DNA from: CAIWHR01 sp039931775
GTDB lineage: Bacteria; Pseudomonadota; Gammaproteobacteria; Burkholderiales; Casimicrobiaceae
Direction: 5' to 3'
Assembly (NCBI GenBank): GCA_039931775.1
Contig: JBDTRG010000019.1
Location: forward strand, 1 to 64,000
DNA: 64,000 nt
Shown piece after piece: positions 1-8,309 of this stretch. Position 1 is the stretch's first letter. The number at the start of each line of letters is the position of its first letter. The position numbers and the translations under genes are program-made. The notes beneath the pieces are model-generated. The model was not told where the DNA came from. It made no database searches and saw only the letters and a program-made list of their open reading frames with translations.

Positions 1-606
1 GAGCTGTATCTCGCGGGGGTCATCCGCCATGACGGCGTCATCGACGGCAGTCTCGCGCTGCGCAATACCCGCATCCACAGCGACGGGCGGACGTTTGCCT
101 ACGATCTCTACGGTGGACTCGACGGGCGCGCGCCGATGCGCATCACGCAGAACGACGTCCGCGCGATCCAGCTAGCCAAGGCCGCGCTCTATGCCGGCGT
201 GCGTTTGCTGATGGAGCGGATGGGTGTGGAAAAAGTTGACCGCATCCGCCTCGCCGGAGCGTTCGGTAGCCATATCGACGTCAAATTCGCGATGGTGCTC
301 GGCATGATTCCCGATTGCGCGCTCGACGCCGTCAGCTCCGCCGGCAACGCCGCCGGTACCGGCGCCCGCATCGCATTGCTCGATCAGCGCGCGCGCGGCG
401 TCGTCGAAGAGCTCGTGCGCCGCGTGGAGAAGGTCGAGACGGCCGTGGAGCCACGCTTCCAGGAGTTTTTCGTCGAAGCCATGGCGATTCCGCACCTGAG
501 CGCGCCCTACGCGAGGCTCCGCGAAGCGGTGAGCTTGCCGGAACCGAAGGCACTCAAGGGCGGCGGAGCTCGCCGGACGCGAGCCGTGGCGCGGCGCGCG
601 AGCTAG
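1..606 (+). CDS. RACo/RamA-like corrinoid activation protein (ASKHA domain), C-terminal part
   Basis: The reading frame is open from base 1, so the start lies outside the window; 201 residues are visible before TAG. The segment ITQNDVRAIQLAKAAL, then RIRLAGAFGSHID and the glycine-rich SAGNAAGTGARIALL are hallmarks of the C-terminal ASKHA (DUF4445) domain of reductive activators of corrinoid proteins. Known members carry an N-terminal 2Fe-2S ferredoxin domain and use ATP to reduce Co(II) corrinoid back to Co(I) for methyl transfer. The N-terminal iron-sulfur part cannot be seen here. An MttB-family methyltransferase lies at 26746-28326, so a functional link is plausible, although the two are about 26 kb apart. 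The tail after residue ~165 is basic and low in complexity. Confidence 0.85.
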   Translation, partial: ELYLAGVIRHDGVIDGSLALRNTRIHSDGRTFAYDLYGGLDGRAPMRITQNDVRAIQLAKAALYAGVRLLMERMGVEKVDRIRLAGAFGSHIDVKFAMVLGMIPDCALDAVSSAGNAAGTGARIALLDQRARGVVEELVRRVEKVETAVEPRFQEFFVEAMAIPHLSAPYARLREAVSLPEPKALKGGGARRTRAVARRAS

Positions 607-815
607 TGCAACGCCACGCTGACGTGGTGTAAATCGCCGCTCCCTCCGGTGACGGCAGATGTCCGTCGCGCGCCCGCCGTGGTTTTCCGCGGTGGCGCAA
701 TTGTCCTACCTCCAAATCGGCGGCCCTCCGAAAGAAGTGGTGTAGGCCTTGCCGCAGACTTTCGATTCGCCATGAGCGTCAAAACGACGCATCTGCGATC
801 AACGAGGAGTCGACA

Positions 816-1352
816 ATGGATAAAACGAGAAGCCCAGCAACCAATCAGACGCTCGTGACCGGTCTGTTCAACGATCGCCCGAGCGCGGAACGCGCGTACG
901 ACGCGATCACGTCCCGAGGCTACAGCAGCGACGACGTGAATCTGGTGATGTCGGACGAAACGCGCGAGCGGCACTTCACCCCCGCCGGCACCGAGACCGA
1001 GCTAGGCACCAAGGCAGCAAAGGGCGCCGGCGTTGGCGGAGCAATTGGCGGCGTGGTCGGTGCCATTGCCGCGGTCGTGGCGACGGGTGCCGCTGTCGTC
1101 ATCCCGGGGCTCGGCCTCGTCGTCGCCGGCCCCATTGCCGCGGCGCTGGCGGGTGGCGGAGCCGGTGCGGCGGCCGGCGGCCTGATCGGCGCCCTGGTCG
1201 GCGCGGGAATGCCCGAGGAACGGGTAAAACACTACGAGGAGGGCATCAAGAAGGGCGGCATCCTGATGGGCGTCAAGGCGCGCAATGCCGCGGACGCCGA
1301 ATACTTCGAACGCGACTGGAAGCTGAACAACGGCGAGTACGTCTATCGCTGA
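816..1352 (+). CDS. Glycine-zipper general-stress-like protein
   Basis: The protein has 178 residues. The N-terminal ~50 residues (TGLFNDRPSAERAYDAITSRG) resemble the general stress protein 17M/YflT-like fold seen in stress proteins. Residues ~66-132 are an Ala/Gly-rich hydrophobic stretch with GxxxG spacing, typical of a glycine-zipper membrane segment. The C-terminus is charged. A strong ribosome binding site (GAGGAG) ends about 8 bases before the ATG, fixing the start. It stands alone, ahead of a hemerythrin gene in the same direction. A role in envelope stress is inferred from the family; no enzymatic residues are visible. Confidence 0.7.
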   Translation: MDKTRSPATNQTLVTGLFNDRPSAERAYDAITSRGYSSDDVNLVMSDETRERHFTPAGTETELGTKAAKGAGVGGAIGGVVGAIAAVVATGAAVVIPGLGLVVAGPIAAALAGGGAGAAAGGLIGALVGAGMPEERVKHYEEGIKKGGILMGVKARNAADAEYFERDWKLNNGEYVYR

Positions 1353-1358
1353 CGCATG

Positions 1359-1389
1359 GCGGCGGGGAGCGCAAGTCGCGCCCCGCCGC
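1359..1389. terminator. GC-rich hairpin after the stress gene
   Basis: A perfect 9-base stem (GCGGCGGGG / CCCCGCCGC) encloses a 13-base loop just downstream of the stop at 1352. There is no T-tract, so it is at best a weak or factor-assisted terminator. Confidence 0.35.
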
Positions 1390-1495
1390 GACTCCCCACC
1401 TCAGACAATTCGGCGCGCCGTTCGCGCCAGACCCCACCCCGACCCCTACCCACGGAATTTCCAAGTGCAGCCCAATTTCCAAGGATGAGATGACC

Positions 1496-2014
1496 ATGAG
1501 CGTGATCGAAACCATGAAAGTCTATCTAGGCGTCGAAGATGAGAACGAGATTCGCTCGCTCCTGCACGACGACCACGAACAGATTCTCGGCCTGTTGAAG
1601 GAGATTTGCGAAGCGGGCACCGCGACCAAGCGCACGGCGCTCTTCGATGCGCTGAAGCCGTTCCTGTCCGCCCATGCTCGCGCCGAAGAACAGGTCGTCT
1701 ACACCCGCCTGCTGAGCACCCGGAGTTCGGAGGATGCAAAGGACCTCGGAAACGAGGGCTTCGTCGAACACAGTCTCGTGGACGTGCTTCTGGCTCGACT
1801 TTCCAAGACCACGCTGGCCGGCACCGACGCATGGAAGGCTCACGCGACAGTCTTGAAGGAAATTCTCGAGCATCACATCAAGGAGGAAGAAGGCGAGATT
1901 TTTTCGGTGCTGGGCAAGGAGTTCAGCGACGAGCAGCGGATAGCGATGGGCGCGACATTCACTTTGGAAAGGAATCGCCTGCTCACGAAGAAGAAGGTGC
2001 GGAAGGCAGCCTGA
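1496..2014 (+). CDS. Hemerythrin HHE-domain protein
   Basis: The 172-residue, mostly helical protein has the spaced His/Glu ligands of hemerythrin-like domains: HDDHEQI near residue 25, HARAEEQVVY near 60, EHSLVDVLL near 92 and HHIKEEEGEIF near 126. Such proteins bind a non-heme diiron centre and handle O2, NO or iron; family members are often stress-related. I prefer the second ATG (1496) because AAGGATGAG at 1481-1489 is then well spaced; an ATG two codons earlier (1490) is possible. The gene is probably monocistronic. About 240 bases follow before the next gene, in which I see nothing. Confidence 0.85.
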   Translation: MSVIETMKVYLGVEDENEIRSLLHDDHEQILGLLKEICEAGTATKRTALFDALKPFLSAHARAEEQVVYTRLLSTRSSEDAKDLGNEGFVEHSLVDVLLARLSKTTLAGTDAWKAHATVLKEILEHHIKEEEGEIFSVLGKEFSDEQRIAMGATFTLERNRLLTKKKVRKAA

Positions 2015-2252
2015 CGGCGAAGCTTGCGGTTCCACGGCGTCCTAGCTCGGTTCGAAACGATCGCAAATAATGGGCGCAATCCGCGGCGCAAGCACGGCGG
2101 CGCGCCCGTAGGAGCAATGTCTACGCCAATACCGTCTTGCTTTCGACAGCCTTCGGCGATCGAACCCGGTAGCCTGACCGTGCATCGCCTCGACCGATTT
2201 CGGCGACGTTTACGCTCACTCATACGAATCCCTACCCGACAAGGATGAACCC

Positions 2253-2534
2253 ATGAAAAAGACCCTACTCTGCACCATGACTGTCATGACGCTCGCGCTT
2301 GCCGCGTGCGACCAACGACCCGCCACCCCCGTCGTCGTAACACCTCCGTCGCCGCCCGCCACCACGACGATTGTCGCTCCGGCTCCGTCGACCGCGCCGG
2401 CGGATGCGGCAGTGGCCGCTCAGGCAGCGAGCGCCGCCCAGGATGCGGCACGGGATGCGAACAAGGAAGCGAACGCCGCAAGGGACGCCGCCGGAAAGGC
2501 AGCCGACGCCGCGAAGGACGCCAAGAAGCAATAG
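2253..2534 (+). CDS. Small Ala-rich lipoprotein
   Basis: The protein has 93 residues. An N-terminal signal (MKKTLLCTMTVMTLALAAC) ends in the lipobox LAAC at residues 16-19, predicting lipidation at Cys19. A Pro/Val/Thr-rich linker follows, then a long Ala/Asp/Lys helix (residues ~50-93) with AAxDAA heptad-like spacing that may form a coiled coil similar in style to Lpp-type proteins. No homolog with known function is recognised. A strong intrinsic terminator follows directly, so the gene is transcribed alone or as the end of a unit. Confidence 0.7.
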   Translation: MKKTLLCTMTVMTLALAACDQRPATPVVVTPPSPPATTTIVAPAPSTAPADAAVAAQAASAAQDAARDANKEANAARDAAGKAADAAKDAKKQ

Positions 2535-2552
2535 TAAAGGGAATGAAGTGGG

Positions 2553-2582
2553 AAGGCCGATCCTCGCGGATCGGCCTTTTTC
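2553..2582 (+). terminator. Intrinsic terminator
   Basis: A perfect 11-base stem, AAGGCCGATCC and its complement, closes a TCGC loop and runs into a T-tract (TTTTTCC). It ends transcription of the lipoprotein gene and lies only 18 bases from the end of the convergent protease gene. Confidence 0.9.
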
Positions 2583-2599
2583 CATGCGATCGGCGAATG

Positions 2600-3442
2600 T
2601 CAGAGCGACGCGCTGGCAAACGTATCGCAGGCCTTCGGGGATCCCGATTCGATGCCGCGCCTGAACCAGCGTACGCGCTGCTCAGAGGAGCCGTGCGTAA
2701 ACGACTCGGGCACGACGCGGCCCTGCGTTTGCCTCTGGATGCGATCGTCGCCGATCGCCGTCGCGGCGTTGAGCGCCTCCGCAATGTCGCCGGCGTCCAA
2801 CTGCTTCATCGCATCGGCGTAATGTCCCCAGACCCCCGCGTAGCAGTCGGCCTGCAGTTCCATGCGCACCGACACCTGGTTCGCATCGCCGCGCGACATG
2901 CGTCCCCCCGCCCCTTCCAGCTTTTGCAGCGTGCCCGTAAGTTTTTGCACGTGATGGCCGACCTCGTGGGCAATCACGTAGGCTTCGGCGAAATCGCCGG
3001 GCGCATGGAAGCGCGCCTGCAGGTCGCGAAAGAAGGCGAGGTCGATGTAGAGCTTTTCGTCAGCAGAGCAGTAGAACGGCCCCATGGCCGATTGCGCCAT
3101 TCCGCACGCCGATCGCACCTGGCCGTCGTAGAGGACGAGCGTCGGCGCATGGTATTGGCCCTTCGATTGCTGGAAAATCTTGCCCCACACATCCTCCGTG
3201 CTGCCGAGGACCCTGGAGACGAACTGCCCCGTCTGGTCGGCGGGCGCGCCCTTGGGTGCCTCGCGCGTCTCCCTTTGGCCCCCGACCTGCTGCGCGACAT
3301 CGATCGCGGTGTTGGGATCGAAACCGAGAAAATACGCGATGATCGCGACGACGATGCCGCCGACGCCCAGTCCGCCTCCTACCATCCCCATCCCGCGTCG
3401 ATCCTCGACGTTGCCGCTCGCGCGCTGGTCGCCTAATTGCAT
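2600..3442 (-). CDS. ypfJ: YpfJ-family putative neutral zinc metallopeptidase
   Basis: The protein has 280 residues. An N-terminal cytosolic stretch (residues 1-20) is followed by one hydrophobic segment (~21-41), then a soluble domain with the zinc-protease motif HEVGHH at 159-164 (His159, Glu160, His163) and a downstream ELQADCYAG that supplies the usual third ligand region of this family. Length and layout match YpfJ/KPN_02809 proteins. The start at 3442 is chosen because GGAGG precedes it by 6 bases; an in-frame upstream extension lacks such a site. The substrate is unknown. It is convergent with the lipoprotein gene. Confidence 0.88.
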   Translation of the reverse strand: MQLGDQRASGNVEDRRGMGMVGGGLGVGGIVVAIIAYFLGFDPNTAIDVAQQVGGQRETREAPKGAPADQTGQFVSRVLGSTEDVWGKIFQQSKGQYHAPTLVLYDGQVRSACGMAQSAMGPFYCSADEKLYIDLAFFRDLQARFHAPGDFAEAYVIAHEVGHHVQKLTGTLQKLEGAGGRMSRGDANQVSVRMELQADCYAGVWGHYADAMKQLDAGDIAEALNAATAIGDDRIQRQTQGRVVPESFTHGSSEQRVRWFRRGIESGSPKACDTFASASL

Positions 3443-3756
3443 GTTCGCCTCCGTTTGTTCGAGTTCCGCCACCGGTGTTGTAGTAGCAGGTCGCAGGCCC
3501 GACGTTCCCACGACCGGTCAGGGCACGTGGAGGGATCTGTGCGTAGCTCTAGCAAGTTTGGGCGACCAGGCAGGGGCCTGGTATCGGTACGGGACCCGAG
3601 AGTTCGGGAGGTATCGCTGAAAATCGTGTGAGCCGGCCGATACGGCGCCGTAGGTCCTTTCCGACGGCGCATTCGCCGGGACTTCCGACCAGATTCCCTG
3701 TGCGCACGGGCATCGCCAACTTCGGCGCCGTGCCCGCGGGCGAAGACAATACTTCG

Positions 3757-4356
3757 TCAGGGAAATTGGGCCGGAGATGAAAACGGCTTCGTGGCGTCCA
3801 CCACGAACATCACCAACGAGCGCAGATCGGTCGCGCCGCTGCTCGACACCTGCATCGGCAAGTCCGCGCCATGGCCCGTGCCGGTTTCTCCTGCCGCGAT
3901 TCGCATCACACCGTGGGGCGAGCGGCTGCTCGTCTCACCGTTCAGCACGTAGAAAGATTCGGAGCCCGGATGGGTATGCACGGGGGTGATGCTGCCCGGA
4001 GAACCGCTCGCCTCGTTGATCCGGAGGAGATACTGCGTCGCCGCAATGGGGGCGAGCGGCCCGACTTCCGCAATTGCCGTTCCACCCGCGGTCGCCCCAC
4101 CCCGTGGACCGAGTGTGAAGAGCCAGACCCTGCCACCCGATTCGGCGACCAACGACGTCGGACCTTCGGCGGCCCGCGCCTGCGCGAGCGTGGGAAAATT
4201 CTCCAGCCGCCAGAAAAGCGGCCCCCCGGGCAACTGCGTCACCTTTTTTTCCGCGAGCGGCTTGATGACTAGCGCGGTCGGCTGGGCCAACGCCGCGGTT
4301 TGCGATAGGCTGAATGCGGATGCGAGAATTCCGAGCATGACGAGCGAGGGTTTCAT
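3757..4356 (-). CDS. Secreted cupin-domain protein
   Basis: The protein has 199 residues. A signal peptide (MKPSLVMLGILASAF...ALAQ, cleavage near residue 24) is followed by a single cupin fold. The metal motif HTHPGSE places His127, His129 and Glu133, with a YVLNGE strand after it. The later GHG near residue 161 may give the fourth ligand. Periplasmic cupins of this type have varied, mostly unassigned roles. It is divergent from the CadC-like regulator at 4503, with about 145 bases between, so they may share a control region. About 310 bases between 3443 and 3756 contain no gene that I can support. Confidence 0.75.
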   Translation of the reverse strand: MKPSLVMLGILASAFSLSQTAALAQPTALVIKPLAEKKVTQLPGGPLFWRLENFPTLAQARAAEGPTSLVAESGGRVWLFTLGPRGGATAGGTAIAEVGPLAPIAATQYLLRINEASGSPGSITPVHTHPGSESFYVLNGETSSRSPHGVMRIAAGETGTGHGADLPMQVSSSGATDLRSLVMFVVDATKPFSSPAQFP

Positions 4357-4502
4357 GTCGACGGCTCCTTCGTGTCTGTTGACGACCCTCCCATTGAGAG
4401 CCGGCGACGACGAAAAGTCCCGAAGAAATGGCTAAGGTGTGGCGAAGGATGCGTGTCGGACGACACTTCTCACGGGCCCAGTCGGCCTAATGGATCCGGA
4501 CC

Positions 4503-6203
4503 ATGTCTACCGAGATCGAAAATCGCGGTGCGCCGGCCAAGGACCAGATACACATCGGCGACTGGATCGTCGAGCCCACGCTGAATCGACTTTCCTCCGC
4601 TGGCGAGACGGTCAAGGTCGAGCCCAAGGCCATGTCCGTTCTGGTCCACCTTGCCGATCGCGCGGGCGAAGTCGTCAGCCGCGAGGCGCTGCTGTCGGCC
4701 GTCTGGCCCAATGTGGTGGTCGGCGACGACTCCCTTACGCAGGTCGTCATCAAGTTGCGGAAGGCGCTCGGGGACGTTCCGGACAAGCCGGTGTATATCG
4801 AGACGATCGCGAAACGGGGCTATCGGCTGATCGCCCCGGTCATCAAAGTTGGAACGATCCCGCCGGCGCAGGTCCGGCCGAATTCAGTGACCCCGCAGGT
4901 CGAACGCCGGCGCATCTCGTGGATCGCGGTGTCAGGTGTTGCCGCGCTGCTCGCCACGGCGGCAGGCGTTTGGTGGATTTTGGACGGGCCGAAGGCGGTC
5001 TCATCGAGCCCGATCGCGAGCATCGAAGCGGCGCGCTCGGCAAAACCGGTCGTCAGCGTCAGGCCGTTCGAGGCACTGACCGACGACGCTCAGACAACGC
5101 TGCTGGCGCGGGGATTGACGGAGGACCTCGTCACCGACCTCTCGAAGGCGGACGGGCTTCAGGTCATCAGCGTCGCGGCGGTTGCCGAGCAAGGTGGCGC
5201 CGCGGCGCCGGCCGAGACCGCCTCCGGCTATCTCGTGACGGGATCCGTCCAGCGCGTCGACGAGCGCCTACGCTTGCGCATCCACCTCACCGAAACGGTG
5301 ACGGGGAAGTCACTGTGGTCCGAGCGATTCGACCGCGGGATGGCGGACTTCTTCGCGATCCAGGACGAGCTAGGTTCGAAGCTTCTCCAGATTCTGCCGG
5401 CCAAAGTCAGCGAGGCCGAATTGCGGCGCGTGGCCCACCGCTATACCCACAATCTCGAGGCCTACGAATATTTCCAGCGTGGGCAGACGGCCCTACTGGT
5501 GCGGCAGCAGGCGGACAACGCGACGGCCAGAGAAATGTTCCGGCGGGCAATCGCGCTGGACGCGGCCTTTGCACGTGCGTACGCCGGTCTTGCCTTGACC
5601 TATGCGGCCGACTACCGCAATCACTGGACCGCCGACGGCGCCGTGGCCCTCGATCGAGCATTCGAGATCGCGCAAACCGCGCACCAGATCAACCCGGACA
5701 TTCGGGAGACATACTGGGTGCTGGCTTTCGTGCATGTCGAACGGCGCCAGCACACGGAGGCAATACAGTATCTCGAAACTGCCGTGCGGCTATCTCCCTC
5801 TTTCGCCGACGGGTATGCGTTGCTCGGCGGCGTCTACACCTACATCGGCCGTCCGTCGGACACGTTGCCGCTGCTGCGAACGGCGATGCGGCTCGATCCT
5901 CAACCAGGCTATCTCTACTTCCTATTGCTTGGGCGGGCGTACCTGTTTCTCGGCGATCTGGAGCAGGCCCGCGCCAACCTGGACCATGCGTTGTCGCGCA
6001 ACCCTGTCAACCTCGAGACACACATTTACCTCGCGGCGACGCACGTCCTGGCCGACGACAAAGCGAAAGCGGCGTGGGAGGTGGAGGAGATCCGCGCGCT
6101 GCAGCCGGGCTTCAGTGCGCGAGGGTGGCTTGAAACCTATCCGATGACCGACGCAACCCAAACGAGCAGGCTGGCGAACGCACTGGGCTCGCTGGGGTTC
6201 TGA
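4503..6203 (+). CDS. CadC/ToxR-like membrane transcription regulator with TPR-rich periplasmic domain
   Basis: The protein has 566 residues. Residues ~15-112 form an OmpR-type winged helix (EPKAMSVLVHLADRAGEVVSR ... VYIETIAKRGYRLIAPV). One membrane segment follows at ~138-160 (ISWIAVSGVAALLATAAGVWWIL region). The C-terminal part begins with a TolB-N-like domain (VSVRPFEAL ... LTEDLVTDLS) and continues as tetratricopeptide repeats to the end. This is the layout of one-component membrane-integrated regulators that sense periplasmic signals and bind DNA directly. The target is unknown; the divergent cupin gene is the nearest candidate. It is convergent with the broken Crp/Fnr gene, only 11 bases away. 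Confidence 0.85.
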   Translation: MSTEIENRGAPAKDQIHIGDWIVEPTLNRLSSAGETVKVEPKAMSVLVHLADRAGEVVSREALLSAVWPNVVVGDDSLTQVVIKLRKALGDVPDKPVYIETIAKRGYRLIAPVIKVGTIPPAQVRPNSVTPQVERRRISWIAVSGVAALLATAAGVWWILDGPKAVSSSPIASIEAARSAKPVVSVRPFEALTDDAQTTLLARGLTEDLVTDLSKADGLQVISVAAVAEQGGAAAPAETASGYLVTGSVQRVDERLRLRIHLTETVTGKSLWSERFDRGMADFFAIQDELGSKLLQILPAKVSEAELRRVAHRYTHNLEAYEYFQRGQTALLVRQQADNATAREMFRRAIALDAAFARAYAGLALTYAADYRNHWTADGAVALDRAFEIAQTAHQINPDIRETYWVLAFVHVERRQHTEAIQYLETAVRLSPSFADGYALLGGVYTYIGRPSDTLPLLRTAMRLDPQPGYLYFLLLGRAYLFLGDLEQARANLDHALSRNPVNLETHIYLAATHVLADDKAKAAWEVEEIRALQPGFSARGWLETYPMTDATQTSRLANALGSLGF

Positions 6204-6214
6204 ACCCGCGTGCG

Positions 6215-6922
6215 TCATCCCAGGATACGCTCGTAGGCGTGCTTGTCGGCCTTGTAGCACGTGCATGCGGCGGCTTCCAGGCCGACACGATCGAGTACTC
6301 TGATGTCTCCGCGGCGGTAGGTGATCAGTTTGCGCCGCTGCAGGTCGTTGGCCACTTTCGTCACGCCGGTTCGCCGCACACCCAGCATCCACGCCAGGAA
6401 CGCATGCGTGATGTGGAAATCATCGGAGCGCGCGCGGTCGTGCGTCATCAGCAGCCATCGGGCAAGACGCGCTTCGACGACGTGGAATCGCGTGCATGCG
6501 GCGGACTGCGCAAGCTGGCACATCAATACATAGAGGTAGTGTCCAGGCAGCTTCTGCAACGCCGGGCTTTGCTGGAACTCGCGCTTGAACGACGCGGCGC
6601 CTATGCGCCATGCGAACCCGCTCCCCTGAACCAATGCGTGCAACGGTGAAATGTCGACCCCAAGCGAAAGCGAAACGCCGTGCATGCCTTCGTTGCCGAC
6701 CAATCCGACTTCCAGGGATGCAGAGTCATCGACCGGCGTGACGAGCGAGATGAAGCCGTCGACGGGAAAGTAGACATGCTGGATTCGTTCACCCGGCTTG
6801 CTCAACTCCTACAGGAACACGAGATCGACGCGCTCGCAGCTCGCGAGAAGTCGCGAGCGATCCTTGGCGGGAAGCGCCGCAATAAGGCGATTGGTCGCGG
6901 CGGTGCGATGAACGGCTGGCAT
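6215..6922 (-). pseudogene. Crp/Fnr-type regulator interrupted by an in-frame amber codon
   Basis: The natural start appears to be ATG at 6922, preceded by GAAGGA 7 bases upstream. It reads MPAVHRTAATNRLIAALPAK, as is typical for the N-terminus of this Crp/Fnr subgroup. Codon 38 is TAG (6811-6809), in the first strands of the cyclic-nucleotide-binding-like domain. The frame then continues uninterrupted as ELSKPGERIQHVYFPVDGF through a helix-turn-helix (FLAWMLGVRRTGVTKVAND) to a normal C-terminus. A TTG three codons... more exactly two codons after the stop (6805) could restart translation, but would lack the first 39 residues. Either a nonsense mutation, suppression, or a sequencing error explains this. 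Confidence 0.8.
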
Positions 6923-7160
6923 TGCGTTTCCTTCGCTGTCCAGTGAAACCGGAACCAGCGGCAAGGAGCGGGGATCAGGTCCCCGGTGACGAATGCCGGA
7001 TATGCCGAGGGTCAGTTGCTACGTCTCTACCCGTTATACGCGCAATGGGGGGGCGCAAGTGGCCTAAGTCCGCTGCCGGACAGTATTTGCGCGTCCTGGG
7101 GAGCCCTACTATGGTTTGCAGTCCGGAAGTACGGTGGCGAGCCCTCTTCGGTTTGGCGAC

Positions 7161-7394
7161 ATGCATTCACTTTCCCAGCTCGAGACGCCAGGCGTCGATG
7201 CCGATACCACGCTCATCGACCTCTGCAACAGCCTTGACACCCTGGTCGGCGCCCATTGGGCACTGGCCAGCGCCCTTCACGAGGGGACGAACCTACCCGA
7301 GCCCCTGCCGGAAGCGATTCGGCGCGCCGACGATGAGCTGATCCACGCGATCGCCATTCTGAGGGCGTTGGTCCAGGATCGAGAATCGTCCTGA
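7161..7394 (+). CDS. Small hypothetical protein
   Basis: The protein has 77 residues from ATG 7161 (MHSLSQLETPGVDADTTLID); an upstream ATG at 7116 would add 15 residues of less protein-like sequence. It is acidic and helical, without signal peptide or Cys pairs. I do not recognise a family. It is followed after 36 bases by a 40-residue membrane peptide gene in the same direction, so the two may be co-transcribed. The 240 bases upstream (6923-7160) hold the promoter region shared with the divergent Crp/Fnr remnant; nothing else is evident. Confidence 0.45.
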   Translation: MHSLSQLETPGVDADTTLIDLCNSLDTLVGAHWALASALHEGTNLPEPLPEAIRRADDELIHAIAILRALVQDRESS

Positions 7395-7430
7395 TCCACC
7401 AAAGGGTAGTGGATCGAAGCAAGGGTGACT

Positions 7431-7553
7431 ATGGATGCAATCGCGGTGTTGATCGTCGGGTTTTGCGCGGGATGCCTCACCGCTTGCGGCTGGGATGCCT
7501 GGAAGCGTTTTCGCCGCGGCGAGTCCGGCGCCCGCGAAAGTCTGAATACCTAG
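7431..7553 (+). CDS. 40-residue single-span membrane peptide
   Basis: A short frame reads MDAIAVLIVGFCAGCLTACG, then a charged tail WDAWKRFRRGES and ends at TAG 7551. A purine-rich AAGGGTG lies 4-10 bases before the ATG. Residues 3-19 are a hydrophobic, Cys-containing segment and the tail is basic, giving a positive-inside single-span topology. It may be a small membrane protein. There is no homology call. The inverted repeat at 7560-7585 follows directly. The evidence is compositional only. Confidence 0.4.
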   Translation: MDAIAVLIVGFCAGCLTACGWDAWKRFRRGESGARESLNT

Positions 7554-7559
7554 CAAAGA

Positions 7560-7585
7560 AACGGGCAGTCGAACGACTGCCCGTT
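7560..7585 (-). terminator. Intrinsic terminator
   Basis: A perfect inverted repeat AACGGGCAGTCG / CGACTGCCCGTT has a tight loop. On the minus strand it runs into TTTCTTTGC, so it serves the lipoprotein gene at 7604-8071; it also sits after the rightward 40-residue frame. Confidence 0.8.
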
Positions 7586-7603
7586 CATGCAACGATTCAC
7601 GCC

Positions 7604-8071
7604 TCAGACGCCGAGTGCCGCAACCGTCTGCGCGTCAAGCAGGCCCGTCGCCCGCAAGCCCTGGTTGCTTTGGAAGCGCCGCAGCGCTTCTTCGGTGTTC
7701 GGACCCCACACACCGTCCGGCGCACCCGCGTTGAAGCCGCGGTCCATCAGCGCCTGTTGAACCGAGCGCACGAACGCCGAATCGCTGACGGTTCGCGGAA
7801 CGGGCGCCACGTCGGCGCGGCGCGGAGCATCGTTGCGACGCGCATAGGCGTCATCGGGCTTCGCGGTTTCGTGTCCGACGACCCCACCGACACCCGCTCC
7901 CACGACAGCACCTACCGGTCCGCCTACGGCCGCGCCGACTATGGCGCCGCCACCGGCGCCCACCGCCGTGTCCTTTTCCTGATGCGTCATTCCGTTCCAG
8001 CTCGAGCAACCAGCGGCCAGTGAAATGACCGCAACCGCACCGATGCTTCCAAGCAATTGTCGAGAATTCAT
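7604..8071 (-). CDS. Peptidoglycan-binding lipoprotein with glycine zipper
   Basis: The protein has 155 residues. The signal MNSRQLLGSIGAVAVISLAAGC has the lipobox LAAGC, with lipidation at Cys22. Residues ~36-66 are a glycine zipper (AVGAGGGAIVGAAVGG...). The C-terminal ~60 residues are a PG_binding_1 domain (FVRSVQQALMDRGFNAGAPDGVWGPNTEEALRRFQ region), which binds peptidoglycan. The protein therefore probably anchors to the outer membrane and contacts the cell wall. It is a single gene ended by the hairpin at 7560-7585. About 240 bases separate it from the DUF885 gene, with nothing evident in them. Confidence 0.85.
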   Translation of the reverse strand: MNSRQLLGSIGAVAVISLAAGCSSWNGMTHQEKDTAVGAGGGAIVGAAVGGPVGAVVGAGVGGVVGHETAKPDDAYARRNDAPRRADVAPVPRTVSDSAFVRSVQQALMDRGFNAGAPDGVWGPNTEEALRRFQSNQGLRATGLLDAQTVAALGV

Positions 8072-8309
8072 GATGATCCTTTCGCAGTCTCCAGCGGCAC
8101 GCCGGATGCGCCCGCCATGAGCTGGACGTTCTCGCCGAAACGCGCTGCGACTCCGTCCCGCACCCCGCCGACGATACGTCGCGCCAAGTCCTTGCGCGGT
8201 CGGACACGCGATGAAAGTGCGGTAAGACTTTTGCGGTCAAAGACGAGTTGCAGCCTCGCCTAATCCCGCGCGCGAAAGGGGTCGGGCGGGCGCTCGAAGT
8301 GCCGCGTCG

